The translations under genes and the position numbers were made by a program. This document shows positions 23,346 through 34,544 of a stretch of 64,000 bases of DNA, in pieces (the first letter of the stretch is position 1; every line of letters begins with the position of its first letter). The notes beneath the pieces were generated by a model, which saw only the letters and a list, made by a program, of their open reading frames with translations, made no database searches and had not been told where the DNA came from. The stretch spans positions 248,001-312,000 of the forward strand of contig CAUEEP010000732.1 of NCBI GenBank assembly GCA_958450365.1, read 5' to 3'. This DNA is from Mesorhabditis belari (Eukaryota > Nematoda > Chromadorea > Rhabditida > Rhabditidae).

Positions 23346-23715
23346 ATGTTCGGAAGTAAAGATTTTGAATAAGTAAGCTCAGAAGAGATAAGCATACACT
23401 TTCTAAGTAGGGTTTTTGATCGGAAATCGATATCATTTGTTTTTGGGTAGCACACCGGTGAAAAGATATTGCGGGGAAAGCTTTAAAGATAAAAGAAATA
23501 AAAGTAATGCTTTGAAAGATCGTAAAAGAAATGCTTTGGAAAGAAATGATCTTGAATTTCAAGAAATGAATCAGTGAGAACTTTGTGAAAGAACATAAGT
23601 GAGACAATTTTAAACTATAAATTGTTTCGAAAACTTTCGTACGGAGATGTGTCCGATCCTTTGCAATCGGAAATATACCTGGAATGTTTTATCAAGAAAT
23701 GTAATAGTAAAAAAA
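23346..23715. repeat. Dispersed repeat, copy 1 (second copy 35175-35480)
   Basis: The sequence around 'agtaagctcagaagagataa' and on through 'gaaaagatattgcggggaaa' is near-identical to 35175-35480 in the same orientation. A deletion separates the two halves in the other copy. It has no coding frame. It lies close to further segments shared with the 35-36 kb region. Confidence 0.85.
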
Positions 23716-24033
23716 TCTCTTACAATTAAAGTACACCTTATTTATTTAGCCTATAGTTTTATAAGGTAAACCAGAAGAAGTAGAGTGTGTTCCTTGGGAG
23801 TAAGTCAAATTTGCAAACTTTCAAGAGCTCAAAAATGGGTGTTTTTGTTGGATTTTCTTTTCTTTTTATTGAAAGCCTTTAAAAAGCTGAGCATTTTGCT
23901 ATTTGAGATTGAAAAATCCGAGAAAATGAAAAATTTTGTCTAAAGTGGGCTCTTCTAATAGAGAGGGCTCTTTAATTGGAATAAATACGGCACCTTACAG
24001 TCCAAGATCTTTACCCTAGACTCCAATCATCCA

Positions 24034-24288
24034 ATGTTCATTGTGCTAGACTGTCTAGTCCTTTTTTCACTCTTTGCACCTAAAAACACTCTCGCTGATT
24101 CACGTGAAAAGAATGGAGAAATGCAATGGACAACTTGCATCACTATTTGGGTGAACGATAGGGATTTCCTTGGAGCAAAGTACACTATGGGAAGTGTAGC
24201 AAATTATTCGAGAGTCAAACTTGGATATTTAAACCAAATTAAATACAGGAGAAATTACAAGAACAAAACGAATAATAATAGGGATTAA
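24034..24288 (+). CDS. Possible small secreted protein, 84 aa
   Basis: The open frame begins with a signal-peptide-like stretch (MFIVLDCLVLFSLF), then a polar region containing TTCITIWVNDRDF and a basic, Asn/Lys-rich tail. No introns, no known family. Composition is less AT-driven than the neighbouring chance frames. It may equally be a non-coding or fragmentary ORF. Confidence 0.3.
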   Translation: MFIVLDCLVLFSLFAPKNTLADSREKNGEMQWTTCITIWVNDRDFLGAKYTMGSVANYSRVKLGYLNQIKYRRNYKNKTNNNRD

Positions 24289-24770
24289 TATTATAAGCAT
24301 AACTTTTGCACACATTGAATGATGAAAAACAGATGCTTCATAGATTGTTGGCTTAAATGTGCTCGTTAACTGAATATCTTGTTTTATGTTTACTTTTTTT
24401 TATACTTTTAATCAATGAGTTTAAGTTTGATTGAGAATTTTCATAGAAAGGGGAAACGTGAGGGGTCAAAGAGTGATTGGGTGGGTGAAGGAGGACTCAC
24501 CCGATAGACAAAGAACATCATTTCGCAAGCTTTTTCTTAGCAATCGCTGTTGAAAGGGTTGTACCTTGTACTCGATATTTCTGATTCAGAAAGTTTGTAA
24601 AAAAACTCTTTAGAAAAATTTGACAGTTTAACTTTACAGTAACCCCGCAAGCTACAATCTTTACTACTTTTTAAATAATAATTTTTGTTCTCACTTAAGT
24701 TCTTTGTAGTTCGTTATCAATTTTTTAGTCTTTAGTCAAACAGTTGTCGATCAATCAAAGTGTATAGGAT

Positions 24771-25284
24771 TACCGTATTCTCTCTAATAGTAATGCACTC
24801 TTTAATAGTAGTGCACTCTTTAATAGTATTGCGGTCCGAGAGGGGGTTGAAAAAATAGTAGTGCACCCTTGAAAATTTGAATTTCTGGTGCTTCTTTTTC
24901 ATCTAAACCTTTTTGACTTTATGTTTATGTGACATTCTAAAGCTATACATGCAAGCAAAAGTGAGGCTTTTTTTATTCATTTATTAACTATTCTTCAAAT
25001 GAAAAAGTTAACAAAAAATCTAAAATTGTTGTGCAAAGGGCAAAAACATCTTTTTGTTGTTTGTCAAGACACAAATTGTCAACTCGCCGGCCCACAACTG
25101 TATGTCAAAAGGAGCCAAAGGAGTACGTGAAAGAGTTGCAAGAATTTTTGGAACAAATCTTATATCTGTCTTACTTTGGTAAATGATAAAACTCTTTAAT
25201 GGTAGTGCACTCTCTAATAGAATTGCGGTCCAGGAGGGGGTTGAAAAAATAGTAGTGCGCACTACTATTAGAGGGAATACGGTA
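24771..25284. mobile_element. Non-autonomous DNA transposon with TACCGTATT ends
   Basis: The left end reads taccgtattctctctaatag and the right end is its near complement. Just inside each end is a repeated module (tagtagtgcact; gggggttgaaaaaatagtag). There is no transposase frame. The ends resemble those of the element at 55514-55800, suggesting one superfamily. Confidence 0.75.
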
Positions 25285-25349
25285 TATCCTTTTTAGCTAA
25301 ACATATTTCCTTTAGCTTCATTTTTGGAATGGCAAACCCCTCTCAATTT

Positions 25350-25430
25350 TCTCTTTTTCTTCTTTAGCCTTTTTCAGTGTCAATCGTGTTTTTTTTTGTT
25401 TTCATCTCCTGGTGCAACCCCAAGATGGAT
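25350..25430 (-). pseudogene. Fragment of the nischarin terminal exon
   Basis: The stretch 'ctttttcttctttagccttt' and flanks, plus 'catctcctgg' a little downstream, match the last coding exon of the nischarin gene (35842-35979) in the same orientation but with deletions and a poly-T tract. It cannot encode the same peptide. It is flanked, as in the parent, by shared repeats. Confidence 0.55.
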
Positions 25431-25770
25431 GTAATAGAAAAGGTTTTATCTAAGAGAAACGAGTCCTTTGTTTCAGCAAAGATCTCAGAGGATACTGACT
25501 GGAAAATTCGAGTGATTGCTTGGAAATCGTGGCGATACGACATCAATTTTATAAAGAAATAAAGGGAAATTCGGAGAAATATGGATATCGTTAGTTTAGC
25601 TGGCATAAATTAGCGTGTGTTCCTCGCGAGTAAGTAATGAGCAAAACCCTCAAAGCACGCGAGAGCCAAACTTGCATCGGAGACCGGTCTCTCGATGAGA
25701 GTTATTCAGGTACAACACTGTAGAAGACAACAATTTAATGAGTCTAAAAAATCATAATAGGGTAAAAATT

Positions 25771-26090
25771 AGAGTGTGTTCCTCGCGAGTAAATAATTAC
25801 TCGAGTAAAATTTGCATGAGTAATCTTGACTCGATTAATCGGCGCTTTTGGTCGAGTAACTACGAGTAATCCTCTTTACACATCGAGTAAATTGAAAAAT
25901 CTTTACATTTGAAGGGAATTTGCCACCAAATCAGTTGAACGGTTGAATATCTTTAAAAGGAGTCGTATATAAGGCGGCGCTCGTGATTTTTGCATCAATT
26001 TCTTTGCAATAATTGAATTTTCGCTAAAAGTACGGTAATTTTTTCTAAGCGTGCGTTTTAAAAAGGCATTACTTGTGAGGAGCACACTCT
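25771..26090. mobile_element. MITE with AGAGTGTG ends
   Basis: The left end is agagtgtgttcctcgcgagt; the right end is the complement of agagtgtgctcctcac. The interior repeats the word 'gagtaa' many times. Single end copies lie at about 25612 and 23785. Its right half (about 25910-26040) recurs degenerately at 35580-35690. Confidence 0.75.
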
Positions 26091-26118
26091 AGTATAAATT
26101 ATTTATTTAATTTAATGC

Positions 26119-27828
26119 TTACTCGAGGTATGGATAATCGAACGAGCACACATCTGAAATAATCTCGGCTATAGCGTAGACGATTTGTCGAGATGCTCGG
26201 TCACGATCAAAAAGCTGTAAACTAGCAAATATTAGGTTGGCGGGAAAATAATGCGAATTTTTAACTTGTGCTCTTGGGAAAGTAATGACCGACAAACAGA
26301 GAAAACCGCGATAGTAACAGAGAAGCAGAGTGTGTTTGCTTACACAATCATAATATTATTCGAAAATATTTGTTCATTTGATATCAAAAAATGACGGAAC
26401 AAAAGACCTTATTCGAGCTGCTTTACTCTATGACTTTAAGCTTGGAAAATCTGCCCGTGAATCGCATAATTCTACTTCAAAGGCCTATGGCAAAGGTAGT
26501 ATTAGCGAAAGCCAATGTTATCGATGGTTTGAGCGATTTCAAAGTGGAAACGAGAGCCTAGAAGATGAGCGTCACGAAAGACGTCCTCGAAAGCTGGATG
26601 AGTCTCAACTTTTGCAAATTATTGAAGAAGATCCCACTTGCACCACTCGGGAGTTGTCGGAAATGTTCAATGTTGATCATAGCACCATTGAAGAGCATTC
26701 ACATTTGATTGGAAAGCGAAACAGATGCGGAAAATGGTTCCCGCATGAACTGACCTTCAATCACAAAATTTCCCGTATGAACACTTGTTCAATTTTGATT
26801 CAAAAATCAAAAGCACATGATTTTTGGAAATCGATTGTTACTTCTGATGAAACGTGGATATTATATGATAACGTTAAGCGCAAGCACCAATGGCCATCAC
26901 CAAAGCAAGTCCCGGTTGCCATGTCAAAACCTGGTCTGCATGGAAAGAAGTTGATGTTGTGCGTATGGTGGAACTATCGTGGATTGGTTTATTTTGAACT
27001 GCTCAAACCGGGTAAAACTGTCACATCTGAACTTTACAGTGAGCAGTTAGAGCGTGTGAATCAAGCTTTACCGAAATCTCGACATGACACTTCAAAAATT
27101 CGATTTTTGCGTGATAATGCAAAACCGCACACGGCAAAGATGATCCTCCAACAAATCGAAGAGCTGGGTTGGAAGCATCTACCTCACGCCCCATACAGCC
27201 CTGACTTGACCCCATCAGACTATCACTTATTCAGGTCTCTAAAGCAGTTCATCCCCGATCAGCTGTTCAACGATTTCCGGGAACTCGAAAATGCTGTCAC
27301 CAACTATTTTTCGTCAAAAAGTCCCCAGTTCTCTGAAGAAGGAATTATTGAATTGAGCAAAAGTTGACATAATGTCCTAAATAATAATGGAGAATACCTT
27401 TTATATTAATCCTCTTTATTTATTGTTTTTTTTAAATAAAAATTCGGGTCAAAAAAATTCGCATTATTTTCCCGCCAACCTAATAAAAGAGCTTTGGTCT
27501 ACTCTAAACCTTGAGGAATTCTTGTAGATGAATTTCATTATAAAACGTGCCGCATCGGTTTCGCTAGGTGGTCGTTTTTAATCGAGAAATAGATAGCCAA
27601 AAGCAAGGATGGAATGGTGATGGCGAGAGCCTGAAATCATTCATCTATCACAATGGCAGAATAACAGTTCTTCAAATCGTTTGAACGTATTGTCAATCGA
27701 TTCTCACTCTTTCACTTTTTAAAGGACTATTGCAAAAGTTGCAAAAAATAGCTACGAGTTCTCCCCTACCCAACAGAACGATTATCAACCTCCATTTGCA
27801 TGATCGTGGTGATAAATTGAATGTCCAT
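26119..27828 (-). CDS. Small single-pass membrane protein, 72 aa
   Basis: Three exons (27790-27828, 27547-27630, 26119-26214) join in phase to 72 residues: a short N-terminus, one transmembrane helix (ALAITIPSLLLAIYFSI), then a soluble tail with RASRQIVYAIAEIISDV and an acidic/aromatic end. Intron 2 is 1,332 bp, but 1,252 bp plus the TA duplication is a mariner element; without it the intron would be about 78 bp, a normal size here. That supports the exon pairing. If the intron is not removed, translation stops three codons on, giving a 43-residue protein of OST4-like size. I recognise no family with confidence. Confidence 0.5.
26232..27483 (+). mobile_element. Mariner transposon, 1,252 bp
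   Basis: TA duplications (26230-26231, 27484-27485) flank inverted repeats TTAGGTTGGCGGGAAAATAA. The first seven bases are the common mariner terminus. Inside is one transposase frame. The element sits in an intron of the small membrane-protein gene, in the opposite orientation. Confidence 0.95.
26378..27411 (+). pseudogene. Mariner transposase (D,D34D), damaged
   Basis: The frame 26378-27367 covers almost the whole transposase: the helix-turn-helix region (CYRWFERFQSGNESLED), WxPHEL-type linker (GKWFPHELT) and catalytic motifs TSDETW, RDNAKPH and SPDLTPSDYHLF, so all three Asp are present. The His before the second Asp is Arg. The frame has no ATG in phase near its start (it opens with TTG) and is cut short by a stop. 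The typical C-terminal NGEYL follows about 30 bp later in another frame. It is therefore probably inactive. Confidence 0.9.
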
Positions 27829-27829
27829 C

Positions 27830-28684
27830 ACAACGGCTCATCGAATGTCTGGTCGATGGCCTTTTTTGGGTGTCGAGAGCTCTTCAATCCATGAAAGATA
27901 CGTGAAAACGGCTAAAAAACGTTTTTTTTGTGTGCGATTACATGTGCATACAGAGAACACTTTAAAACAGCTTTTCAAAAAAGAAAAGCTTAAACGGAGT
28001 CGAACCTTTGGCCTAGAGTTTTGCATTGCGACACTTTATCCGCTACACTACGCAAACATTTCTTTGTCGCCCGCGCAAGCTTTATAAGAGAGAGAGAGTT
28101 TTTTCAGAAAACGTTTCAACATTTCAGAAAACGCCCCAGAAGTTTTATCGTTTTTTTCCTACGTTTATGGCAATTTCACCAGAGAACTTGCGCAAGAAAT
28201 TGTGCAAAGGCTTGTTTGCTAAGTTTGTTATCAGCTCACCTGACTCAAGATTTGCCTTATAAGCTAAAAATTGATAACATGACTTTTGACTTTTTGACTT
28301 GTCATTACAGAACTCGGTCGCCAACGTTTCTTATTTTTTCTCAACCGATTATTTAATTTTGTTAAGCAGAAATATCTTATATTGTATGTGTTGCAGCCGA
28401 ATAAATTTAAATGCAAATTTTACATGCAAGTTTTACATGCAAGTTCAAGGGTTCGGTTCCTTTGCTTTTTATTTAAAAAGTGTTTACAGGCCGGTCTAAT
28501 AGAGGATTTACAGTAAAAAGCAAAGAATAGCGGAAATGAACTCTTGACCTTTCATGTAAAATTTGCTTTTAAAATCTAATGGGTTCAAAGTTATTCGGCT
28601 AGCCGGATAACTTTGAAATTCATTTAGCTGAAAAAGTTATTCGGCTGCAACATATGCATTTTCTCCGCAGCTCATCGCTTTAGA
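27830..28684. other. Intergenic with a tRNA-like remnant
   Basis: On the minus strand, about 27995-28065 has an A-box-like 'tagtgtagcggataaag' and the B-box 'aggttcgactcc'. A second B-box-like 'gggttcggttcc' lies at about 28448. Neither module folds as a tRNA. A 34 bp palindrome (about 28590-28620) contains 'ttattcggctagccggataa'. Open frames here are chance. Confidence 0.4.
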
Positions 28685-29178
28685 ATGGGCTCTGTGGAAG
28701 TGCCAGAGACAGACGGGGGAAACCTGATAAAATTCATTACCAAAGACATTTTGCCAAGGGTCGAGGACGTTATTTCACCAACTCAAAGAGTGATTCGTGA
28801 GGTGGTTCCGGTGGTCGTAAAAGAAGTTGCCGATCTAGCCAAACATTTGGCTCCCGATGCACCAACTCGTATCGCTCGGGACACTCTAGCAAACCGAAAC
28901 CCTGATGAAGCCGGTAAGGTGCAAATGGGACAACAGAAGTTGAGAAAAAACAATTGCGAGAGTTTTTTTGTAAATAATCTCAATTTTCAGGTGAATACGA
29001 TCTAACCGAAACGTTGGAATATTCACCGAGTGGTCAAGTGATCAAGAAGACGATGAATCGGCATCTACATGTTGGAAAACGAGCACAAGAGAATCACATA
29101 GCTTTTTCAAAGGAAACTTTCTATATGATTTGTGGTCTCATTTTTGTGTTGGCTTTCTTTTTCCCCTCACCTTGGTGA
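28685..29178 (+). CDS. Tail-anchored protein of unknown function, 138 aa
   Basis: Two exons (28685-28913, 28991-29178) join in phase 1 across a 77 bp intron. The first part is a soluble, Val/Arg-rich helical region (ITPRV-like repeats; REVVPVVVKEVADLAKHLA). The middle contains YDLTETLEYSPSGQVIKK. The last 20 residues are a hydrophobic helix (FYMICGLIFVLAFFF) ending SPW, a C-tail anchor for ER or mitochondrial outer membrane. No family is recognised. Clean splice sites and even codon use support a real gene. Confidence 0.7.
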
Positions 29179-30218
29179 TTGTCATATAAGGGGCATCATT
29201 TTCTTTTCTTTATACTACAACTTTTCCAGTCGATTCCCAAATGCAAGTTTTCTTATGCTAATTGAAATTTTATCGGCTAAGTTCAACAAAGTTTAATACA
29301 TACTCGTCAAACGTTTATTTTCACAAGAAAAGAACAATTTAAAATCAAACCTTGATAACAAAGCCTTAAATGCATTTAGAGAAATCGGTTTGTTGCATCA
29401 TGCAAAGTGTGAGTGGGAAAATTGAAGGAATTTTGGGAAAGAACAGACGGTAAAATCCATTACTCATTTTTTTAATCAATAATCAATGCATAAAAATATT
29501 TAGAGATCATCATATTTGTGACTAGAAAACAAGAGACCAGAGGTCAACAAAATTTTCCTGAATAAACTTTATAGCTTAAAATAGCGCTCTCAATGTTCAT
29601 GCTTTTCATTTGATACGAATCACAAAGATCAAAGACTCAATATCGAGTTGAATATGAGATCATATTGTCGAAAAGAATACCTTTTGTACCCACACTTCTC
29701 ATCCTTTACCACCAAATTTTTCTACTTTCTGACAAAAGTAATCAAAAAAAATTTCAATAGACTATGCTTTAAAATAGTTCACTGAATGCTTTTCTTTTGC
29801 TACAAAGGATCAAAAGAGACTGGGTCCATTGTAAAAAGCGAAACACATTTTAACTCAGTCCTATAATTGTAATTTCAGAAATCAAAGAACAAATTCAAAT
29901 ATAAAAGCTCAGCGATCAAATGGGCAACTCATTCGACTCAATTGACTTTGAGGGTGTCTCTCTCATCGTCTCTGATCTTCTTTCTACTCGTCGGTCTTGC
30001 AGCCGCTAGTAAGTGAAATTTAGAGATAGCTTTAAAGATATTCAATCCCTTTCCATTATTAAGGCACTTGTCCAACTGATTGGGTGCTTTGGCGTAACTA
30101 CCGGACTGGTGTCGACTACTGCTACTATTTAAGGGTAGATTTTTGATCCGAACTTGTTGCTTGCTACCTAAATAGTAAAATAACCACGTTACTAACCGGA
30201 TTTTTAGATAGTGAACTA

Positions 30219-31485
30219 TCAGGTTGGCAACTAAATAATGGCCCTTTTCAGTAAAAACAAAAAATTTATTAACAAGATGAACAAATATCAACATCAATCC
30301 AAAAGGTATTCTCCGTCATTCTTTATTACTTCTTTCCACTTTTGACGGAGCAACTGGATTCCTCTCTTGAAAAATTCTTCTGGTTGATCGTCAAAGAACT
30401 TCTGCACTGAAATTCGGACTTCGTCAAGGTCATTGAACTTTTTCTCGGCTAGAAAGTGTTGCATCGATCGAAAAAGATGGTAATCACTAGGCCCCATATC
30501 CGGGCTGTATGGCGCATGAGGAAGAACATTCCAGCCCAACTCCTCGATTTTTTCTCCATTGTAAGTTTTGCAGTGTGTGGTTTTGCGTTATCATGGAGAA
30601 AATGAATTGAAGAGGGTTCGAGTCCTTGAGAGCGAATTGCTTGATCTACACGATGTAGTTGAGACGAATAGAGTTCTGAATTAACCGTTTGCCGGCTTTT
30701 GAGAACCTCGAAATGCACCAACCCACGAGAACTGCACCACACACAGAGGAGAGTTTTCTTTGAGTGAATATCCGGCTTCGGAGTTGGTTTTGGGTTTTCG
30801 TTTGTGCTAAGCCACTGTCGTTTTCGCGTTCGATTATCATAAAAGATCCATTTTTCATCAGAAGTGACAATGGAATCCAAGAAGCTTCCCTTTTTCGCAA
30901 GTTTTAGTAGTATTCCAGCTGTGATAACGCGAGTAGCCTTATTTTCTTCGCTCAATTCATGCGGAATCCACTTTCCACTGCGGTTACTTTTCCCCAATGC
31001 ATGAAGTCGCTTTTCGATTGCAGTATGCGAAAAGCCCAATCGATCCCCTAGCTCGCGTGATGTTTGACTTGGATCCTCCTTTAAAGCTGCTTCCAAAATA
31101 TCGTTCTGCAGAAGTTCGGGTCGTCCTTGGCGAGGCTCATCTTCAAGACTTACATCCCCTTCCTTGAACCGTCGATACCATCTCTTACATTGTGTTTCGG
31201 AAAGAGCTTCATCACCAAAAACTCGCAATAAATCTCTGTGGGATTCGGCAGCTGTTTTGTCTTGTTTGTAGTCGTACCAGAGACAGACACGCATTCGATA
31301 TTTGAGATCTTCCATTTCTAAACAAAATTATTTGAAAAGTATCAAATCAAGGAAAGTAAAAACGTATAATAATGCACCAGAAATTCAGTAATATTCAATT
31401 AACAACAAGCGAGGGTAGATTAAACGCAAAGATTAAAAGATTTTATCAAAAAAGGGCGAGGGCCATTATTTAGTTGCCAACCTAA
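30219..31485 (-). mobile_element. Mariner transposon, 1,267 bp
   Basis: TA duplications (30217-30218, 31486-31487) flank inverted repeats built on AGGTTGGCAACTAAATAATG. The ends differ from those of the mariner at 26232, so this is a separate mariner lineage. It is inserted in an intron of the lectin gene in opposite orientation. Confidence 0.95.
30294..31315 (-). pseudogene. Mariner transposase (D,D34D), one frameshift
   Basis: Starting at 31315 the frame gives the DNA-binding part (CKRWYRRFKEGDVSLED), GKWIPHELS, then TSDEKW and HDNAKPH. Around 30540-30565 it shifts. The second frame continues from GWNVLPHAPYSPDMGPSDYH to the end NDGEYLLD at 30294. All three catalytic Asp are present across the two frames, so a single indel is the only obvious damage, making this a young copy. 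Confidence 0.92.
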
Positions 31486-32899
31486 TAGTTATGTTATGGC
31501 AAATACACTTATTTGAACCTCGAACCTTTTTTGAATCTCTTTAATAGACTAACGAGATTTCTCTTACAAAATATTTAGAGATCATCATATTTCGTAAATT
31601 ATGATTATAAATTTTATTGATCTCTTGTTTTCTAGTCACAAATATGACAATCTCTAAATATTATGTAAGAGAAAGATTTCTCTTTTCTTTTTAGTAATAT
31701 GTTATTCATAATGGCAAAAGAAAATCGATTGAAAGACTAAAAGATTCTCCTATTCAGGACTACGCCTTCAGAAACTACAACGACCCGTATAGCCCAAAGG
31801 GATATTTCTGAGACTGGTACAATCAGGACCAAGCTGAAACATTTTGCGTGGGACTCGGCGCACACTTGGCCTCGATTCACTCGGCTTGTGAAGAAGATTT
31901 CGTTTACGGTAAACTGGCAATCTTTAAAAAGATCTCATTAAGCACTCAGATTTGATCAAAGGAAATGTCAGCTACATCACTTCAATACCGACCATGCTCG
32001 ATCCTGCCTGTGACCACTGCTCAACATGGATCGGATACTATGGCCATATGCAACTTGGAGAGGGCACTTGGACCGATGGAACTCCCGTTGACTACGTTAT
32101 TAACCCTAACAATTTCACGTGCAATTGGCCACAAGGATGTTACTGGCTGGTTGGCTTTTTTGGTATTGAATATTTGTAAAGTCAACTGAACATCAAGATA
32201 TTTAATGGGTAAATTGATCTTTGTCGTGATAACGGTAGTGTAGTTACAGCAATTGACTAAAGCCTTTGCTCTATAACTCCTTTTTGGTGCTGTGTGCTAT
32301 TGAAAAACAACTCCTTTATCCACAAAGGGATCAAGTTAACACCTCAAACTCGGGTAATTAACCAATCAATCAATTTAAAACAACAAAAACAAAACGATAA
32401 GATAAAGAAAATGAGTAACCGGGTAAACAAGTACTGTTACGTTGTCAGTCTAACTTGTTTCAGAGAGTGGAAAAGATGGAAATGGGGAATAACTCAAATG
32501 ATATATAAAAGAAGTTCCATTTGTAGATGACTAATGACGAGGGATGCGGTCTTGAGCGTGATTGTCGACCAGCCGGTTCGGTCTTGCAAGCTCGTGCTCT
32601 TTGCAAGAAACTAGCTGTATAGTAAATATAGATTTTGCTATGAATTTGCTTTTGGTGGTAATGTGTTTTGTTTAAAGTAAAGCTTTTTGCACACGCTATT
32701 TTTCACGAAATAAAGCAGACGGGTGTAGAGATGTAGAGATTAAAGCTTTTATGGGCGAACATCTCAAAAATGCCTCACACAGAGAAACACCCAAGCGTCG
32801 ATTTTAAAATGAACGCCATTTTTCAAGCTGATTCTAAATCTGCAATCAACTCTAACCTGTTGTCTTGGTAGTCTTTTTTTCGGTAATTTAATGTTGATA

Positions 32900-34536
32900 C
32901 ACTGGTGGTCATATGTATTAGTACCCTCTTGCAAAAAATCTTCTCTCAACGATTGCCCCCCTTAAAACGCTGCCAAATTCAAAGTGCTAAAAAGCTTTTT
33001 TTGCTAACAAGCTCTAGTCTCTAAAACCACAAAAAAATTGATTCGAAATGTTTATTATCTTTTTAAAAAATAGCAAGGACGGAAAAGACACCTCAAAAAT
33101 GGTGGACAAAAGTATTGACACCTTAGCTTTTCCTTTATTTTATTCTTGTTTACATTCATGTTTTGATGACTTTTTAAAATATTTAATTTTAGATGCCGTA
33201 TCTACTGACTCCAATCAAAGAAAAGATCGTTGAAGGTCGAAGAAATGGAATGAAAACAGCAGATTTGGCTGAACAATTTGGATGCAGCGAGAGCACGGTG
33301 AAACGACTTTTTAAACAATCAAAGATTATCGGTTCTCTACACAGAGCTGCAAAATCTGGTCGACATCCATCAACAACAACTGCCGAGAATCGATCGATCA
33401 TAGGGGAATTCAAAAAGGACCCAAGTCTCACCTCGACCGACGGAAGCCGCCTGTATAAATCACAATTCAGCACAGATATCTCAGCAAGGACCGTGAGGAG
33501 GCGACTCATCAAAGCAAAGTTGTACGCTAGACGACCAATAAAGAAGCCACGTATGACTCCTCGGATTAGGAAACTTCGTTTAGCCTTTGCTCGGAGGTAC
33601 CAAAGTTGGACGAGTGACGATTGGAACCGAGTAATTTTCTCTGATGAGACAAAAGTTAATCTCTATCAGTCGGATGGACCTCCATTGATCAGGCGACCGA
33701 TTGGAAAGCGGCTATTACTCAAGTACATCAAACCCACGGTTCGATTTGGGGGTGGAAATATTATGTGCTGGGGTATGAATTTCTATAGTTTTCTTCGTAT
33801 AACTGTCAACTTGCAGGAGCGATGACAAGAAATGTGGTCGGTCCACTTGAGATGATCAATTCAACCATGAAGTCTCAGCGATACATGGGAATACTTGAGC
33901 AACGTTTACTTCCATTTGCGAGCAAAACATTACCTCAAGGATGATTGTACTACCAGGACAGCTCGCCAGTTCACACAAGCAAACTTATGATGAGACCTGT
34001 CGGAAGACTCTCGAATGGAGGACGGGTACGATTTCCGGGCTGTTTTGCGATTAATGACGTTTCTTTGATTAAAGCACCTCCCTTTTCACCAGATTTGAAC
34101 GTTATCGAGAATCTATGGTCGATTGTGATAGCGAAATTGAAGGAGAAACACTTTTCGCCCAAGGCGAGCTTTGGCTCTATCTACGTCTTGTATGGAATCA
34201 AATTGGATCATCAGTTTTGCACAATTTGGTCGACTCGATGCCCAGACGGATAGAAAAAGTCATTCAAGCCAAAGGAGGGCCAATAGACTATTAAATTTAC
34301 TGTTGTTTTTGCAAGGTGTCAATACTTTTGTCCACCATTTTTGAGGTGTCTTTTCCGTCCTTGCTATTTTTTAAAAAGATAATAAACATTTCGAATCAAT
34401 TTTTTTGTGGTTTTAGAGACTAGAGCTTGTTAGCAAAAAATGCTTTTTAGCACTTTGAATTTGGCAGCCTTTTAAGGGGGCAATCGTTGAGAGAAGATTT
34501 TTTGCAAGAGGGTACTAATACATATGACCACCGGTG
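32900..34536 (+). mobile_element. Tc1-like transposon, 1,637 bp
   Basis: TA duplications (32898-32899, 34537-34538) flank inverted repeats of about 230 bp that start CACTGGTGGTCATATG on the left and CACCGGTGGTCATATG on the right. They include an internal 'gtggacaaaagtattgacac'. It carries one transposase gene. Confidence 0.95.
33193..34294 (+). pseudogene. Tc1-like transposase (DD34E), defective
   Basis: The N-terminal paired-like region (AEQFGCSESTVKRLF) is followed by a second helix-turn-helix, FSDETKV (first Asp), WG at the usual intron position, YQDSSPVHTS (second Asp) and FSPDLNVIENLW (catalytic Glu). A GT-AG intron lies at about 33773-33818. Two defects: a TGA replaces the Trp expected before LYYQDSS (about 33942), and a frameshift near 34170-34190 moves the C-terminus (SMPRRIEKVIQAKGGPIDY) to another frame. 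Confidence 0.9.
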
Positions 34537-34544
34537 TATTTGTG

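Larger units (their letters stand above)
29495..31660. repeat. Short inverted pair outside the mariner
   Basis: About 35 bp at 29501 ('gagatcatcatatttgtgac') recur inverted at about 31618-31655, where they form a near-palindrome with 31575-31600. This is likely a degenerate MITE and its fragment. Confidence 0.5.
29918..32622 (+). pseudogene. C-type lectin domain gene, probably broken
   Basis: Five exons in phase: about 29918-30008, 30064-30134, 31758-31908, 31950-32149, 32527-32622. The first encodes a signal-peptide core (SSSLIFFLLVGLAAA). Then TCPTDWVLW and CYYL open a C-type lectin domain, WYNQDQAETFCVGLGAHLAS is its helix region, STWIGYYG and TWTDGTPVDY its core, and NDEGCG with ALCKK its end. 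C-type lectins are secreted sugar- or pathogen-binding proteins in nematodes. Two defects: no in-frame ATG precedes the signal sequence (the nearby ATG at about 29920 is in another frame), and TGA at 31809-31811 interrupts exon 3. The canonical EPN/WND ligand motifs are not clear. Intron 2 holds a mariner. Confidence 0.7.
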
